This document shows positions 27,096 through 35,337 of a stretch of 64,000 nucleotides of DNA, one piece after another. The DNA is from Desulfobulbaceae bacterium. GTDB lineage: Bacteria; Desulfobacterota; Desulfobulbia; Desulfobulbales; Desulfobulbaceae. Positions within the stretch are counted from its first letter, which is position 1, and every line of letters begins with the position of its first letter. The position numbers were made by a program, and so were the translations under genes. Below the pieces are notes generated by a model. The model did no database searches. It saw only the letters and a list, made by a program, of their open reading frames with translations, and had not been told where the DNA came from. Location: contig JAMJFO010000003.1 of the NCBI GenBank assembly GCA_023544645.1, positions 1 through 64,000 of the forward strand. The letters are read 5' to 3'.

Positions 27096-28028
27096 ATGAG
27101 CTCCGGGTACCATTTCTCACAGAAACATATTCTGGGCATTCGGGATCTTTCTCCTGAAGACATCGATTTTATTCTCCAAACCGCGGATTCATTCAAAGAG
27201 ATTTCCTCCCGGGCGATCAAAAAGGTGCCCACCTTGCGTGGGAACACCATTGTCAACGTATTTTACGAGCCCAGCACCCGAACCCGTCTTTCTTTTGAAA
27301 TTGCCGCCAAAAGGATGAGCGCCGACACCTTCAATATTGCCGCATCAGCCAGCAGCGTCACCAAAGGTGAAACCCTTATCGACACCGCCAGGAATATAGC
27401 GGCGATGAAGCCTGATATAATCATTATCCGTCATTCTCACTCAGGGGCGGCGCAGATGCTGACCAGATATATAGACGCATCGGTTATCAATGCCGGCGAC
27501 GGGACCCATGAGCATCCGTCCCAGGGTCTGCTGGACATGATGACCGTCCGCGAGCACAAAGGCCGGCTGGATGGACTCAAGGTCGCAATAATCGGGGATA
27601 TTCTGCACAGTCGGGTGGCCCATTCCGATATACTTGGTTTTACCAGGATGGGATCCAGCGTTCATGTATACGGACCTGCCACACTTCTGCCGCAGGGGCT
27701 TGAAGAACTCGGCGCCGTTGTCTGTTCCAGCCTGGAAGAGGCTGTTCGGGACGCTGATGTCATCATCACGCTCCGTATCCAGCTGGAAAGGCAGAATGAT
27801 CCGCTGTTTCCCTCGCTCAGGGAGTATGCGCAGAAATACGGGGTTAACCGCGAGGTCGTGAAACTAGCGCAGCCCGATGCCATTGTCATGCATCCTGGTC
27901 CCATCAATCGTGGCGTTGAACTGATGCCTGATGTGGCGGACGGGCCGCAGTCGGTTATTCTTGACCAGGTAACCAACGGTGTCGCGGTGCGGATGGCGCT
28001 GCTCTACCTGGTCATGGGCAATTCCTGA
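27096..28028 (+). CDS. pyrB: aspartate carbamoyltransferase catalytic subunit
   Basis: 310 residues from ATG 27096 (a TTG at 27078 overlaps lepB but adds non-family residues). It makes carbamoyl-aspartate in pyrimidine synthesis. The carbamoyl-phosphate motif [13 protein letters not shown], the [14 protein letters not shown] loop, [28 protein letters not shown] and [13 protein letters not shown] are all intact. No pyrI regulatory gene follows; instead pyrC begins 21 bases later. Confidence 0.96.
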   Translation: MSSGYHFSQKHILGIRDLSPEDIDFILQTADSFKEISSRAIKKVPTLRGNTIVNVFYEPSTRTRLSFEIAAKRMSADTFNIAASASSVTKGETLIDTARNIAAMKPDIIIIRHSHSGAAQMLTRYIDASVINAGDGTHEHPSQGLLDMMTVREHKGRLDGLKVAIIGDILHSRVAHSDILGFTRMGSSVHVYGPATLLPQGLEELGAVVCSSLEEAVRDADVIITLRIQLERQNDPLFPSLREYAQKYGVNREVVKLAQPDAIVMHPGPINRGVELMPDVADGPQSVILDQVTNGVAVRMALLYLVMGNS

Positions 28029-28049
28029 TCCTTCAGACAGGGCTGAACT

Positions 28050-29333
28050 ATGTCGCACAACTGGTTGTTTCAGAACGGCAGGATAATAGACCCGGACAAC
28101 GGTGTCGACCGGCAGGGCGATCTGCTCATTGTCGATGGCCGCGTTGCACCTGCCGGCGAGGCCGGGCCGGACAGCGTCCGGACCATCGATGTGCAGGGGT
28201 GCTGGATTGTTCCGGGGCTGATCGATATGCATGTCCATCTTCGGGAACCGGGACAGGAGTATAAAGAAGATATTATCACAGGCACACGGGCTGCCGCTGC
28301 CGGTGGTTTCACTGCTGTGGCCTGTATGCCCAATACCCGGCCGGTCAATGACTGTGCCTCGGTCACCGCCACAATTCTCGAACGGGCCAGACAGGGGTTT
28401 GCCAGGGTGTATCCTGTCGGGGCGATCAGTCGTGGCAGCAGGGGAGAGAGCCTGGCCGGTTACGGAGAACTTAAAGACGCCGGCGCTGTTGCTGTTTCCG
28501 ATGACGGGCTGCCGGTGCACGACAGTCAGCTTATGCGCCGGGCGCTTGAGTATGCTTCAGATCATCGGCTGGCTGTCATTTCGCACAGCGAGGAGAGCGC
28601 CCTGGCCAGAAACGGGGTCATGAACGAGGGGATTGTTTCCACCCGCCTCGGTCTCAAAGGCATTCCGACGGCGGCGGAATCCATCATGGTGTACCGGGAC
28701 ATAGCCCTGGCGGAATATACGGGTAAACCGGTGCATATTGCCCATGTGAGTTCTGCCATGTCTGTTGACCTTATCCGCTCGGCCAAGGCCAGGGGGGTGA
28801 ACGTGACGGCCGAGACAGCTCCGCATTACTTTACGCTCACCGATGAGGCTGTCCAGGATTATAATACCAGCGCCAAGATGAACCCGCCTCTGCGGACGGA
28901 GGCCGACCGCCGGGCGATCCATGCCGCCCTGGCGGACGGGACCCTTGATGCCGTCGCCACCGATCACGCTCCTCATTCCATGCTGGAAAAGGAAGTGGAG
29001 TTTGACCTGGCTGCCAACGGGATCATCGGCCTGGAAACTTCGTTGTCCCTGACCCTGGCTCTTGTCCGGGAAGGAGTGATTGATGCCGGACGGCTGGTTG
29101 AGCTGCTTTCCGTCAATCCCGCCCGGATTCTTGGCGTCGCGGGCGGATCCCTTGCTTCCGGTGAACCGGCCGATGTGACCGTGATAAACCCGGAACTGGA
29201 GTTTGACTATCGCGAGGAGTCCGTGGTTTCCAAGAGCAAAAATTCCCCGTTTTTCGGATGGCCCATGCGGGGAAGAGCGGTCCTGAGCATGGTCGGCGGC
29301 CGGATTACCTTTGATCTTCTTGGCCGGGTTTGA
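28050..29333 (+). CDS. pyrC: dihydroorotase
   Basis: 427 residues, class I type. It closes carbamoyl-aspartate to dihydroorotate. Metal ligands are in [18 protein letters not shown] (HxH), a Lys equivalent is replaced in the usual way for this class, and [12 protein letters not shown] (His), [12 protein letters not shown] (His) and [10 protein letters not shown] (Asp) are present. The sequence is complete and follows pyrB with no room for a promoter. Its last 29 bases overlap the 3' end of queC on the other strand. Confidence 0.95.
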   Translation: MSHNWLFQNGRIIDPDNGVDRQGDLLIVDGRVAPAGEAGPDSVRTIDVQGCWIVPGLIDMHVHLREPGQEYKEDIITGTRAAAAGGFTAVACMPNTRPVNDCASVTATILERARQGFARVYPVGAISRGSRGESLAGYGELKDAGAVAVSDDGLPVHDSQLMRRALEYASDHRLAVISHSEESALARNGVMNEGIVSTRLGLKGIPTAAESIMVYRDIALAEYTGKPVHIAHVSSAMSVDLIRSAKARGVNVTAETAPHYFTLTDEAVQDYNTSAKMNPPLRTEADRRAIHAALADGTLDAVATDHAPHSMLEKEVEFDLAANGIIGLETSLSLTLALVREGVIDAGRLVELLSVNPARILGVAGGSLASGEPADVTVINPELEFDYREESVVSKSKNSPFFGWPMRGRAVLSMVGGRITFDLLGRV

Positions 29334-30039
29334 TCCGACCCGCGTAGGGTAAGGGATCAACCGCGCCTGCTTCGAAAAAGCCCTGCAGCCGCAATCTGCA
29401 GGAATCACAACGCCCGCATGCCAGTTCACCCTCGGGATCGTAACAGCTGTGGGTCAATGAGTAATCCACCCCCAGGCCTAATCCTTTTTTGATTATTTCC
29501 TTTTTGCTCAAATGCATTAATGGCGCATGGAAGGTGAACGGCCTGCCATGGCTGCCGGCCCTGGTACCCAGGTTGGCCATTTTTTCAAAGGCGGCCAGAA
29601 AGTCCGGCCGGCAGTCCGGGTAACCGCTGTAATCAACGGCGTTGATGCCGAGGAAAATGTCCGAGGCGCCCAGAACCTCGGCCCAGGAAAGGGCATAGGC
29701 AAGAAAGATTATATTGCGTCCCGGGACATAGGTGACGGGTATCTCTCCTTCAATTTCTTCACGCTGCCGGTCCTTCGGCACAGCAAGAGTATCAGTCAGG
29801 GCTGAGCCCCCTATGGCATCGAGATCCACGCGCAGGACCAGGTGTCGGCGTATTCCCATGGTGGTGCAGATAGTTTCCGCCTGCCGCAGTTCCCGGGCAT
29901 GGCGTTGGCCGTAACTGAAACTGAGGCAGGAGCATGTATATCCCTGGTCAAGGGCAATAGCAAGGACGGTTGTTGAATCAAGGCCGCCACTGAGCAGGAC
30001 CACGGCTTGTTTATCTGATCCGGGCATTGTCTGATCCAT
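29305..30039 (-). CDS. queC: 7-cyano-7-deazaguanine synthase
   Basis: 244 residues. It makes preQ0, the precursor of queuosine, from CDG with ATP and ammonia. The PP-loop [20 protein letters not shown] and the C-terminal zinc motif [21 protein letters not shown] are present, with [20 protein letters not shown] between. Its start codon shares a base with the sfsA stop, so the two are translationally coupled. It converges on pyrC with a 29-base tail overlap. Confidence 0.95.
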   Translation of the reverse strand: MDQTMPGSDKQAVVLLSGGLDSTTVLAIALDQGYTCSCLSFSYGQRHARELRQAETICTTMGIRRHLVLRVDLDAIGGSALTDTLAVPKDRQREEIEGEIPVTYVPGRNIIFLAYALSWAEVLGASDIFLGINAVDYSGYPDCRPDFLAAFEKMANLGTRAGSHGRPFTFHAPLMHLSKKEIIKKGLGLGVDYSLTHSCYDPEGELACGRCDSCRLRLQGFFEAGAVDPLPYAGRIKPGQEDQR

Positions 30040-30755
30040 TATTGTTCAGAGGGTTGAGCGGTATCAAAAACAGGGATCTTTCTGACAATGGTAACGCCGT
30101 CCGGACTGACATCGGCCAGGTAGGCCAGGGCCCTGACGCCGTTGTCATGCACCCTGTACAGGGTATCCGCGTACTCGGGATCAATGGACCGCGCCGGCAT
30201 AAAGCGCGCGGCATCGGCGCGCTGCACACAGAAAATAACAGCTGTGTCAACTCCTTCCAGTCTCAGCCGCTCCAACTCACGAAGATGCCGGGTGCCCCGA
30301 CTGGTTACCGCATCGGGAAACAGGGCGACACCGTTTTCGACCAGAGAACAGTTTTTGACCTCGATATACCACTTGCTGCCGCCGGCATGAACGAGAAAAT
30401 CAAGGCGGCTTTTATCTGCAACCTTCACCTCCGCCTGGATGGTGTCTATGGGGCCGAAATCGTCTATTATTCCTGATTCAAGGCCTTCCCTGACCAGCTT
30501 GTTGGTCAGGGAGGTGTTGACCCCGATCCAGCAGTTGTTTTCTCTGACCATTTCCAGTGTCCAGGGGTATTTCCGCTTGGGGTTGGGAGATCGGGAGATG
30601 ACAACTTCACTGCCCGGGGTGGAGCATCCTTTCATGGCGCCGGAGTTGGGGCAGTGGACGGTCACTGTGGTATGGTCCAAAAGGCGGATGTCCGCCAGAA
30701 ACCGCTGGTAGCGTTTGACGAGATAGCCTTGCTGTTTTGGCTCCGGGATCTGCAC
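30039..30755 (-). CDS. sfsA: SfsA family protein
   Basis: 238 residues, normal length. The start [20 protein letters not shown], the [18 protein letters not shown] segment and the C-terminal nuclease-like part ([40 protein letters not shown]) are typical of SfsA. The family has been called a sugar-fermentation regulator, but the PD-(D/E)xK-like core suggests DNA or RNA binding/cleavage. It is coupled to queC. Confidence 0.93.
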   Translation of the reverse strand: MQIPEPKQQGYLVKRYQRFLADIRLLDHTTVTVHCPNSGAMKGCSTPGSEVVISRSPNPKRKYPWTLEMVRENNCWIGVNTSLTNKLVREGLESGIIDDFGPIDTIQAEVKVADKSRLDFLVHAGGSKWYIEVKNCSLVENGVALFPDAVTSRGTRHLRELERLRLEGVDTAVIFCVQRADAARFMPARSIDPEYADTLYRVHDNGVRALAYLADVSPDGVTIVRKIPVFDTAQPSEQ

Positions 30756-31011
30756 GAGCTCAGATTAAAATAAATTTATGATGAACGGGTTTGGCGAAAT
30801 TGTTGCGTCTGTTTTACAGGTTTAGTCTTTCCGCAAATGGGATTATCGACTATACTAGCCATCGTTTTTGAAAATGTCTATCGAGACTTTTTTCAACGCA
30901 TCCTTCTGGTTGTTGTTTTTCAACGCAATGGGTGCCGGACTTGGCGCCAGGGATGCATTACCATGAATAATCGACGTTGATAAACAAAACCTGGAAAGGA
31001 GATTTTGCATA

Positions 31012-32232
31012 ATGAAACTCGGAATCAATGGCCTTGGCAGGATAGGCAAACTTTCGCTGTGGCACCATGTTTCCCGTAAATTTTTTCCGGAAATTGTCGT
31101 CAATCTGGGGCGCAATGTTGGAAACGGCCTGCAGGATATTGCCGCTTCCATTGAAAAGGACTCGACTTACGGCCGTCTCCCGGTTTACCTGAATGGGCAC
31201 CGGGGAGGCCGGGTTATTGAGAACCTGCGCGAGGAGGAAGGGACCATGACCGTCAACGGCGTGCCGGTCACCATCCTCCGCGAAGCACGAAATCCCAAGG
31301 ATATCAAGTGGCAGGAAAACGATGTGCGCCTGGTTGTCGACACCACCGGAGTGTTCAAGGATCCGACCACGGATGCAGAGGCTGCCGGCGGGGCCATTCG
31401 CGGCCATTTACAGGCCGGGGCGGAAAAGGTGCTCCTGTCCGCACCCTTCAAGATCAAGTCCAAGGGCATTGATATGCCGGAAGATGCCGTAACCACGGTT
31501 ATGGGCATTAACAACGACGATTACGTCTCGACCCGGCACAATGTTATTTCAGCTGCGTCCTGCACCACCACATGCCTGTCCTATATGATCAAGCCGCTGA
31601 TTGATCAATTCGGCGCCGACCGCCTGCTGTCGGCATCAATGGTAACGGTGCATGCCGCCACCGGCAGCCAGCAGGTTCTTGACCGCCTGCCCGGGGCCGG
31701 CGCTTCTGATCTGCGAAAAAACAGATCAACCCTTAATAATATTATCCTTACCACCACTGGCGCTGCCAAGGCGTTGGGGCTGGTCATCCCGGAGATGAAG
31801 TCCATCGGTTTCATCGCCGAGTCGGTGCGGGTTCCGACCTCCACCGGCTCCCTGATCGTCCTGGTCCTGAACCTGCAGGATGACCTGGACAACGCTGTCG
31901 GGCGTTCCATGATCAACGCCATTTACAAGGATTATGCCGCCGGTTCACCATATCTCAAGTATTCCGAGGAGCAGAATGTATCTTCCGATATCATCGGTTA
32001 TCCGGCGGCAGCGGCGGTCATTGAATCTACGGAAACCCATACCCGCACGGCGTCCATCAAGGTTAACCTGAAAAATATCAAAAGCTGCAATTTTGAGCCG
32101 GGACAGGCTCCGCCTATCCTGGAGGTGCCGGTCACCCAGGCCGTTATTTATGGATGGTATGACAACGAGCTCGGCAGCTATACAAATATGCTGGGTGACC
32201 TCACCGTCTTTGTTGCCGAGAGCATGGTGTAG
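31012..32232 (+). CDS. gap: glyceraldehyde-3-phosphate dehydrogenase, long divergent form
   Basis: 406 residues against about 335 for the common enzyme. It oxidises glyceraldehyde-3-phosphate in glycolysis or runs in reverse. The NAD(P)-binding start MKLGINGLGRIGKLSLW is recognisable, as are VVDTTGVFKDP, the catalytic block ISAASCTTTCLSYMIKPL with the active-site Cys, the MVTVHAATGSQQVLDRLPG loop and the end VIYGWYDNELGSYTNM. The usual SNASCTTNCL is altered to SAASCTTTCL, and extra sequence sits in the N-terminal domain (KFFPEIVVNLGRNVGNGLQD) and near residues 300-330. It starts the gap-pgk-tpiA-secG operon. Confidence 0.93.
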   Translation: MKLGINGLGRIGKLSLWHHVSRKFFPEIVVNLGRNVGNGLQDIAASIEKDSTYGRLPVYLNGHRGGRVIENLREEEGTMTVNGVPVTILREARNPKDIKWQENDVRLVVDTTGVFKDPTTDAEAAGGAIRGHLQAGAEKVLLSAPFKIKSKGIDMPEDAVTTVMGINNDDYVSTRHNVISAASCTTTCLSYMIKPLIDQFGADRLLSASMVTVHAATGSQQVLDRLPGAGASDLRKNRSTLNNIILTTTGAAKALGLVIPEMKSIGFIAESVRVPTSTGSLIVLVLNLQDDLDNAVGRSMINAIYKDYAAGSPYLKYSEEQNVSSDIIGYPAAAAVIESTETHTRTASIKVNLKNIKSCNFEPGQAPPILEVPVTQAVIYGWYDNELGSYTNMLGDLTVFVAESMV

Positions 32233-32261
32233 TTTCGTCGGAAAAATCCCAGGAGAAATTC

Positions 32262-33443
32262 ATGAAGTCGATCCGCGAGTTGGACATTGAGGGAAAGAAA
32301 ATTCTTATCCGGGTGGATTTCAATGTTCCCATGGATGACACGGGGAGCATTACCGATGACATCAGGATCAGGATGGTTCTGCCGACAATCAAGTATGCTC
32401 TGGAAAAAAATGCCAGGGTGGTCCTCTGCTCACATATGGGCCGCCCCAAGGGAAAAAAAGTCGCCGAGTTTTCACTTGCCCCGGTGGCGGAAGCCCTGGC
32501 GGCAATGCTGGGGAAGCCGGTGGCCATGGCGCCGGACTGCATTGGTCCTGAGGTCGAAGCGGTTGTCGATCGGATGCAAGACGGCGACATCGTCCTGCTG
32601 GAGAATCTTCGCTTTCATGAAGGCGAGCAGGCCAATGACCCGGAATTTGCAAGAGGACTTGCGGCGCTGGTTGATGTCTATGTCAATGATGCCTTTGCCG
32701 TTTCCCACCGGGCCCACGCCTCGGTGGAAGCGGTGACCGCCCACTTTGCGATAAAAAGCGCCGGCTTTCTGCTGGAAAAGGAAATGGACTACTTTCACCG
32801 GTCCATGGATGAGCCGGTTCGTCCGCTCGTGGCTATCATCGGCGGAGCAAAGGTTTCGAGCAAACTAGGCGCCCTGGAGAATATGCTGGACAGGGTGGAT
32901 CGTTTGCTGATCGGCGGGGCCATGGCTAACACTTTTTTGAAGAGCCAGGGGTACGCAGTCGGCGCATCAAAGGTGGAAGATGAACTGCTGGACGATGCTT
33001 CCAGGATGCTGGTCAAGGCAAGGGAGAAAGGCGTAAAGGTCTACCTGCCGGTTGATGTGATCGCCGCGGACCGGTTTGCCCCCGATGCGGTCAGTAAACA
33101 GGTAACGGTACAGGATATCCCCGATGGCTGGATGGCCCTGGACATCGGACCGGCAACGGTTCTGTTGTTCACGGAGGCCCTGTCCGATGCCAAAACCATT
33201 GTCTGGAACGGTCCCATGGGCGCTTTTGAAATGGATGCCTTTGCCATGGGAACAATGGCGTTGGCCCGGGTTGTGGGTTCCTCCCACGCGCTGAGTATCA
33301 CCGGCGGCGGCGATTCAAACGCTGCGGTCAAACAATCGGGTGAGGCAGGCAACATTACCTATATGTCAACCGGGGGTGGAGCGTTCCTTGAGTTGATGGA
33401 GGGGAAAACACTGCCTGGGGTGGCAGCCCTGGAAGCGGGTTAA
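32262..33443 (+). CDS. pgk: phosphoglycerate kinase
   Basis: 393 residues, normal. It interconverts 1,3-bisphosphoglycerate plus ADP with 3-phosphoglycerate plus ATP. RVDFNVPMDDTGSITDD, LCSHMGRPKG, ENLRFHEGEQAND, NDAFAVSHRAHAS, AIIGGAKVSSK, WNGPMGAFEM and SITGGGDSNAAVKQSG are all intact. It follows gap after 29 bases; AGGAGAAATTC precedes the ATG. Confidence 0.98.
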   Translation: MKSIRELDIEGKKILIRVDFNVPMDDTGSITDDIRIRMVLPTIKYALEKNARVVLCSHMGRPKGKKVAEFSLAPVAEALAAMLGKPVAMAPDCIGPEVEAVVDRMQDGDIVLLENLRFHEGEQANDPEFARGLAALVDVYVNDAFAVSHRAHASVEAVTAHFAIKSAGFLLEKEMDYFHRSMDEPVRPLVAIIGGAKVSSKLGALENMLDRVDRLLIGGAMANTFLKSQGYAVGASKVEDELLDDASRMLVKAREKGVKVYLPVDVIAADRFAPDAVSKQVTVQDIPDGWMALDIGPATVLLFTEALSDAKTIVWNGPMGAFEMDAFAMGTMALARVVGSSHALSITGGGDSNAAVKQSGEAGNITYMSTGGGAFLELMEGKTLPGVAALEAG

Positions 33444-33472
33444 TCGTCAATTTCCGCACAAAGGAGAAAAGG

Positions 33473-34231
33473 ATGAGCCGAAGACCGTTGATTGCCGGGA
33501 ATTGGAAAATGTATCTCACCAAGGATGAAGCGGTGCAGCTGGCTTCGTCCATCGCTTCAAGCTGTCGGGGAATTGATGACCGGGACGTCATGCTTGCTCC
33601 GCCGTCTATTTTTCTCCAGGCTGTCTCTGAATCTGTGCGGGACTCTCCTGTGATGGTTGCCGGGCAGAATGTATGCTGGGAAAGTGAAGGGGCGTTTACC
33701 GGCGAGATTTCTCCGGTCATGCTGAAAAATGCCGGCGCGGCCATGGTCATTCTCGGTCATTCCGAGCGCCGCCATATTTTTCACGAAAGCGATGAACTGG
33801 TGAATAAACGTCTTCTTGGGGCCCTCAGGTTTGATCTCATACCGATTCTCTGCATCGGGGAAACTCTTGACCAGCGGGAAGAGGAGCAAACCTTTGCGGT
33901 TCTTGAGCAGCAGCTCGCAAAGGGGTTTGCCGATGTTTGTCTGGAAGATGCCGAAAAGGTGCTGATCGCCTATGAACCGGTCTGGGCTATCGGGACCGGG
34001 AAAACAGCGACCAGGGAGCAGGCTCAGGATGCGCATTATTTTGTCCGCGGGGTGCTTTCCGGACTTTACGAGAAAAAACTTGCTGACAAAGTAAGGATAT
34101 TGTATGGTGGCTCGGTTAAGCCAGATAATATCGACAGTTTGATGGCTGAGCCCGATATTGACGGAGCGCTTGTGGGCGGTGCTGCATTGCAGTCCGAGTC
34201 GTTTGACCGGATTATTCATTTTAGTAAATGA
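33473..34231 (+). CDS. tpiA: triosephosphate isomerase
   Basis: 252 residues, normal. Catalytic residues are in GNWKMYL (Lys), VILGHSERRHIFHE (His) and LIAYEPVWAIGTGKTAT (Glu, with the mobile loop), and the phosphate-binding end is VRILYGGSVKPDNIDSLMAE. AAAGGAGAAAAGG precedes the ATG. Its stop overlaps the start of secG. Confidence 0.98.
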   Translation: MSRRPLIAGNWKMYLTKDEAVQLASSIASSCRGIDDRDVMLAPPSIFLQAVSESVRDSPVMVAGQNVCWESEGAFTGEISPVMLKNAGAAMVILGHSERRHIFHESDELVNKRLLGALRFDLIPILCIGETLDQREEEQTFAVLEQQLAKGFADVCLEDAEKVLIAYEPVWAIGTGKTATREQAQDAHYFVRGVLSGLYEKKLADKVRILYGGSVKPDNIDSLMAEPDIDGALVGGAALQSESFDRIIHFSK

Positions 34232-34629
34232 CAACTATACTCATAATCATCCATATTCTGGTCTGCCTGTTTCTCATCGGCATTGTCCTGCTGCAGCATG
34301 GCAAAGGGGCTGATGTCGGCGCCACCTTCGGCGGATCGAGCCAGTCGTTGTTCGGAACCGAGGGGCCGGTGCCCCTCCTGAACAAGGTTACGACCATGGC
34401 CGCTATTATTTTCATGGCAACATCAATTTCTCTTGCGTATATTTCAGCCCATAAAAGCACCGGTACGGTCATGGAAGATGTGCAGGTAGAGAAAGTTCCC
34501 CAGTTGCCGTCTCAGGAGCTGCCTGTCGATCCCAATGCGCCTATAACCATTCCGGCGCCGGAAGCTGTCACCGAGCCTGCTGCAATTCCTGAGGAAATGC
34601 CGGTGGAGAGAAGCGCGCCGCAACAGTAA
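34228..34629 (+). CDS. secG: preprotein translocase subunit SecG with extended tail
   Basis: 133 residues. Two transmembrane helices (LIIIHILVCLFLIGIVLLQH and ATMAAIIFMATSISLAYISA) flank the family loop GKGADVGATFGGSSQSLFGT. It is the accessory subunit of the SecYEG channel. The family is usually 70-120 residues; here a proline/glutamate-rich tail (about residues 85-133, PAPEAVTEPAAIPEEMPVER) is added. The ATGA overlap with tpiA is the common tpiA-secG arrangement. tRNA-Leu follows after 12 bases and may be co-transcribed. Confidence 0.95.
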   Translation: MTTILIIIHILVCLFLIGIVLLQHGKGADVGATFGGSSQSLFGTEGPVPLLNKVTTMAAIIFMATSISLAYISAHKSTGTVMEDVQVEKVPQLPSQELPVDPNAPITIPAPEAVTEPAAIPEEMPVERSAPQQ

Positions 34630-34641
34630 GTCAACAAGTTT

Positions 34642-34727
34642 GCCGAAGTGGTGGAATTGGTAGACACGCTATCTTGAGGGGGTAGTAGGCTACGCCTGTG
34701 CGAGTTCGAATCTCGCCTTCGGCACCA
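34642..34727 (+). tRNA. tRNA-Leu (anticodon GAG)
   Basis: 86 bases with encoded CCA. The acceptor stem pairs GCCGAAG with CTTCGGC. The anticodon stem-loop is CTATCTTGAGGGGGTAG, anticodon GAG. The long class II variable arm and the T arm CGAGTTCGAATCTCG are clear. It follows secG closely, and a terminator-containing repeat begins at its 3' end. Confidence 0.97.
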
Positions 34728-34800
34728 TTTTCAAGTCCGGGAGCATCCGATAAGCTCCACCAGACCCGCAGCCGGAAACGGTTTGCGGGTTTTTTGTTTC
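34728..34800 (+). repeat. terminator-containing repeat, left copy
   Basis: About 73 bases directly after tRNA-Leu, matching 37707-37780 with roughly ten differences; the last 37 bases (34764-34800) are identical. The identical part is a rho-independent terminator: ACCCGCAGCCG pairs with CGGTTTGCGGGT around a GAAA tetraloop, then six T. It ends the gap-tRNA transcript. The two copies enclose the riboswitch-protease segment. Confidence 0.88.
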
Positions 34801-35083
34801 ATGGGCTTGTGTTCAGGTGAAAAATACTGAACCAACCGCACAGTGACGTGAGACAGGTGGGCCTACCATGAAAAACAAAGGGCAAATAATTAACGGCTCA
34901 AGCGCAGATATTTCGTTTATTTGAAGGAAGTCAGGTGTCATAGGGCTAGACTTTCTGCTGCCCACTGTTCCATTATTTAAAATGTCGACCAGTAACTCGG
35001 TCCAGACTTTGTCCCCTTTGCAATACACCTCAGGCCCCTATCCTTTGAAGGTTGGTGATTGCCGGTAGCCATGTTTTTTTGCT

Positions 35084-35113
35084 TTGACTTTCATTGTCGT
35101 GAAAATGTAAAAT
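35084..35113 (+). promoter_or_regulatory. sigma70-type promoter of the riboswitch-protease unit
   Basis: TTGACT (35084-35089), 18-base spacer, TAAAAT (35108-35113). Transcription would begin about 35120, just before the c-di-GMP aptamer. The position relative to the aptamer makes this convincing. Confidence 0.65.
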
Positions 35114-35129
35114 ATAAGAAGATATTTTG

Positions 35130-35202
35130 AACAAGAAAATGCCAAACCTGCCGTAAGACAGGGACGGAAAGCCACGGATCTTTTAAGACAGCCGGGTTGC
35201 CT
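35130..35202 (+). promoter_or_regulatory. cyclic di-GMP-I (GEMM) riboswitch aptamer
   Basis: The sequence holds the GEMM-I landmarks in order: GCCAAACC (35141-35148), a short P2 hairpin with a GTAA turn (CCTGCCGTAAGACAGG), the tetraloop-receptor/joining segment GGGACGGAAAGCC, a P3 helix CACGGATC...GA and the closing CAGCCGGGTTGCC (35189-35201). These match the known pattern GGGCAAACC / GGGACGCAAAGCC / CAGCCGGGTTGCC closely, with GACGGAAAGCC in place of GACGCAAAGCC. The 3' strand is also the left arm of a terminator, so the switch probably controls transcription read-through into the protease gene at 35338. The sign of control (on or off with ligand) is inferred: ligand binding would hold the 3' strand and favour read-through. 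Confidence 0.85.
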
Positions 35203-35229
35203 TGCATAAAGGCAACCCGGTTTTTTTTA
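35191..35229 (+). terminator. riboswitch expression-platform terminator
   Basis: CCGGGTTGCC (35192-35201) pairs perfectly with GGCAACCCGG (35211-35220), followed by eight T. The left arm is the 3' strand of the c-di-GMP aptamer, so aptamer folding and terminator folding exclude each other. Confidence 0.9.
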
Positions 35230-35337
35230 TTGAATCAAAGGAAAGGAGGTGATTGTAGAGATAAGAATTTTTGCATGTAATTATCATTTTTTGGGGGAGC
35301 AGGTATGCAGAGTTGCAAATAAATAAAGGGGGGAATT

